NCBI GenBank assembly: GCA_002342365.1
Contig: DDPV01000045.1
Span: 126,175 to 166,549 of the forward strand
Length of the DNA: 40,375 nt
Source of the DNA: Burkholderiales bacterium UBA2459
Lineage (GTDB): Bacteria; Pseudomonadota; Gammaproteobacteria; Burkholderiales; Burkholderiaceae_E
Direction: 5' to 3'
Below are positions 39,663 through 40,375 of the stretch, piece by piece. The translations under genes and the position numbers were made by a program. Within the stretch, counting starts at the first letter, position 1; every line of letters begins with the position of its first letter. The notes beneath the pieces are model-generated. The model did no database searches, was not told where the DNA came from, and saw nothing but the letters and a program-made list of their open reading frames with translations.

Positions 39663-40375
39663 GCTGTTTTCTCACTGATCGCAAAAACTTGCTCGCTGAT
39701 GCCCAAGGACTGGGTCATCGCATGCAAGTCAAAAAGCATTTTACGGGTGTAAAGCTCACGCCCCTCAAGACAATGCCCCAGGATGCGTCGGGTCAGTCGC
39801 TTTGCTTGCTGGCGCTGTCGTGCATGCTCAAGAACGCCCTGCGCCAGAGCCTGAAGGCTGTAGCCCTCGAGCCAATCCTGCTGATCATCGGAGCAGTCAG
39901 CTTGCTCGCTGCGACTGAGCTCCAGGCGTTGAAAACCGAGCTCAGGCACCCAGCGGTAGCGCGCCTGGCCATCAATGCGCAGACCATCGCAGTCAAGCTC
40001 CAAATCGGGCGCATAGCCCGACTCGCGCAGCAAGGTCCACTCAAAGCGGCGCAGACATTCCTCATGCTCGCTCGCATCGAGCTCGGTCAGCTCGATAATC
40101 GCCTGTAAGTAGGCATCGTAGAGCTGGGGATGAGCGTCATCGCGCGGCAGTAAACGGATCAAGAGCTCGTTCAGGTAAAAACCACAAATCAAGGCCTGAG
40201 CCTGTGGCGCCTCGATGCCACCAACCCATTCGGCCCCTGTCAAGGTCTGCAACTCGCCCCTGCCCATCCAGGCCAGCCGAAGCGGCTGAAAGGCAAGTAA
40301 AACAGGACGCAGTTCGGAGCGCGGCCTTCGGGCACCTTTGGCGATCAGAGCGACGCGTCCGTGATGCCGGGTGAA
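39644..40375 (-). CDS. recO: DNA repair protein RecO, cut by window edge
   Basis: RecO works with RecF and RecR to load RecA at SSB-coated gaps. The 243 visible residues include the end of the N-terminal OB fold (HHGRVALIAKGARRPRS, LLAFQPLRLAWMGRGELQTL) and the helical C-terminal part (ALICGFYLNELLIRLLPRDDAHPQLYDAY, read in two parts; FEWTLLRESGYAPDL). The frame is open to the window edge, so a short N-terminus lies outside. Its 3' end overlaps pdxJ. The C-terminal tail is longer than I expect after the HARQRQQAKRLTRRILGHCL region, but this is within family variation. Confidence 0.92.
   Translation of the reverse strand, partial: FTRHHGRVALIAKGARRPRSELRPVLLAFQPLRLAWMGRGELQTLTGAEWVGGIEAPQAQALICGFYLNELLIRLLPRDDAHPQLYDAYLQAIIELTELDASEHEECLRRFEWTLLRESGYAPDLELDCDGLRIDGQARYRWVPELGFQRLELSRSEQADCSDDQQDWLEGYSLQALAQGVLEHARQRQQAKRLTRRILGHCLEGRELYTRKMLFDLHAMTQSLGISEQVFAISEKTAWLNLA

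Noticed and set aside
1..40375. CRISPR arrays, insertion sequences, prophage or integration sites
   Set aside because: No regularly spaced repeats with unique spacers, no transposase or integrase motifs, and no tRNA-flanking direct repeats were found. The tRNA genes are intact, with no duplicated 3' ends.

Overview
The window looks like a chromosomal stretch of a moderately GC-rich Gram-negative bacterium, most likely a betaproteobacterium of the order Burkholderiales. The grounds are gene order and family content: recO-pdxJ-acpS-nagZ-uvrC-pgsA followed by tRNA-Gly, tRNA-Cys and tRNA-Leu; mltG-tmk-holB-ycfH followed by an ankyrin protein; ygfZ followed by a DUF4936-like gene and an NRDE gene; a divergent ybbA/tesA pair; and a TRAP transporter. 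I cannot name the genus. I see no insertion sequence, prophage, CRISPR array or plasmid signature.

Layout. (1) 1-714: N-terminal part of a selO gene on the minus strand, cut by the window edge. (2) 820-9826: eight plus-strand genes forming a compact catabolic operon: acyl-CoA ligase, two-domain enoyl-CoA hydratase/3-hydroxyacyl-CoA dehydrogenase, thiolase, PaaI-type thioesterase, zinc-free MDR reductase, SDR, epoxide-hydrolase-like alpha/beta hydrolase and a second hotdog thioesterase. Together they could activate a carboxylic acid, beta-oxidise it and process side products. No acyl-CoA dehydrogenase lies in this block; a tandem pair sits at 24.3-26.7 kb. (3) 9814-12022, minus: NRDE protein, DUF4936-like protein and YgfZ. 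(4) 12.1-16.6 kb, plus: mltG, tmk, holB, ycfH and an exported ankyrin protein. (5) 16.7-19.0 kb: a degenerate MnmC homologue and a YkgJ-type cysteine-cluster protein. (6) 18.9-24.2 kb, minus: an FNR-like flavoprotein and purL. (7) 24.3-26.7 kb: two acyl-CoA dehydrogenase subunits. (8) ettA on the minus strand, divergent from a TRAP transporter operon that ends with the NAD(P)HX-repair gene nnr. (9) ybbA and tesA, divergent, with overlapping start codons. (10) 34.4-40.4 kb, minus: tRNA-Leu, tRNA-Cys, tRNA-Gly, pgsA, uvrC, nagZ, acpS, pdxJ and a partial recO.

The longest stretch without a recognised protein family is 34392-35139. It holds three tRNA genes, a strong-looking promoter, two short tandem repeats and a possible 46-residue membrane peptide; I see nothing in 34848-34963. 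The 12023-12287 gap holds a candidate promoter and the disputed 5' end of mltG.

No clearly new multi-gene system is visible. The most distinctive signals are the MnmC homologue whose active-site motifs are eroded in both halves, the 5' end of mltG disrupted at a run of seven T, paired palindromic boxes above the tRNA-Gly promoter, two genes apparently set up for leaderless translation, inverted repeats upstream of the TRAP operon, and a minisatellite inside the DUF4936-like gene.
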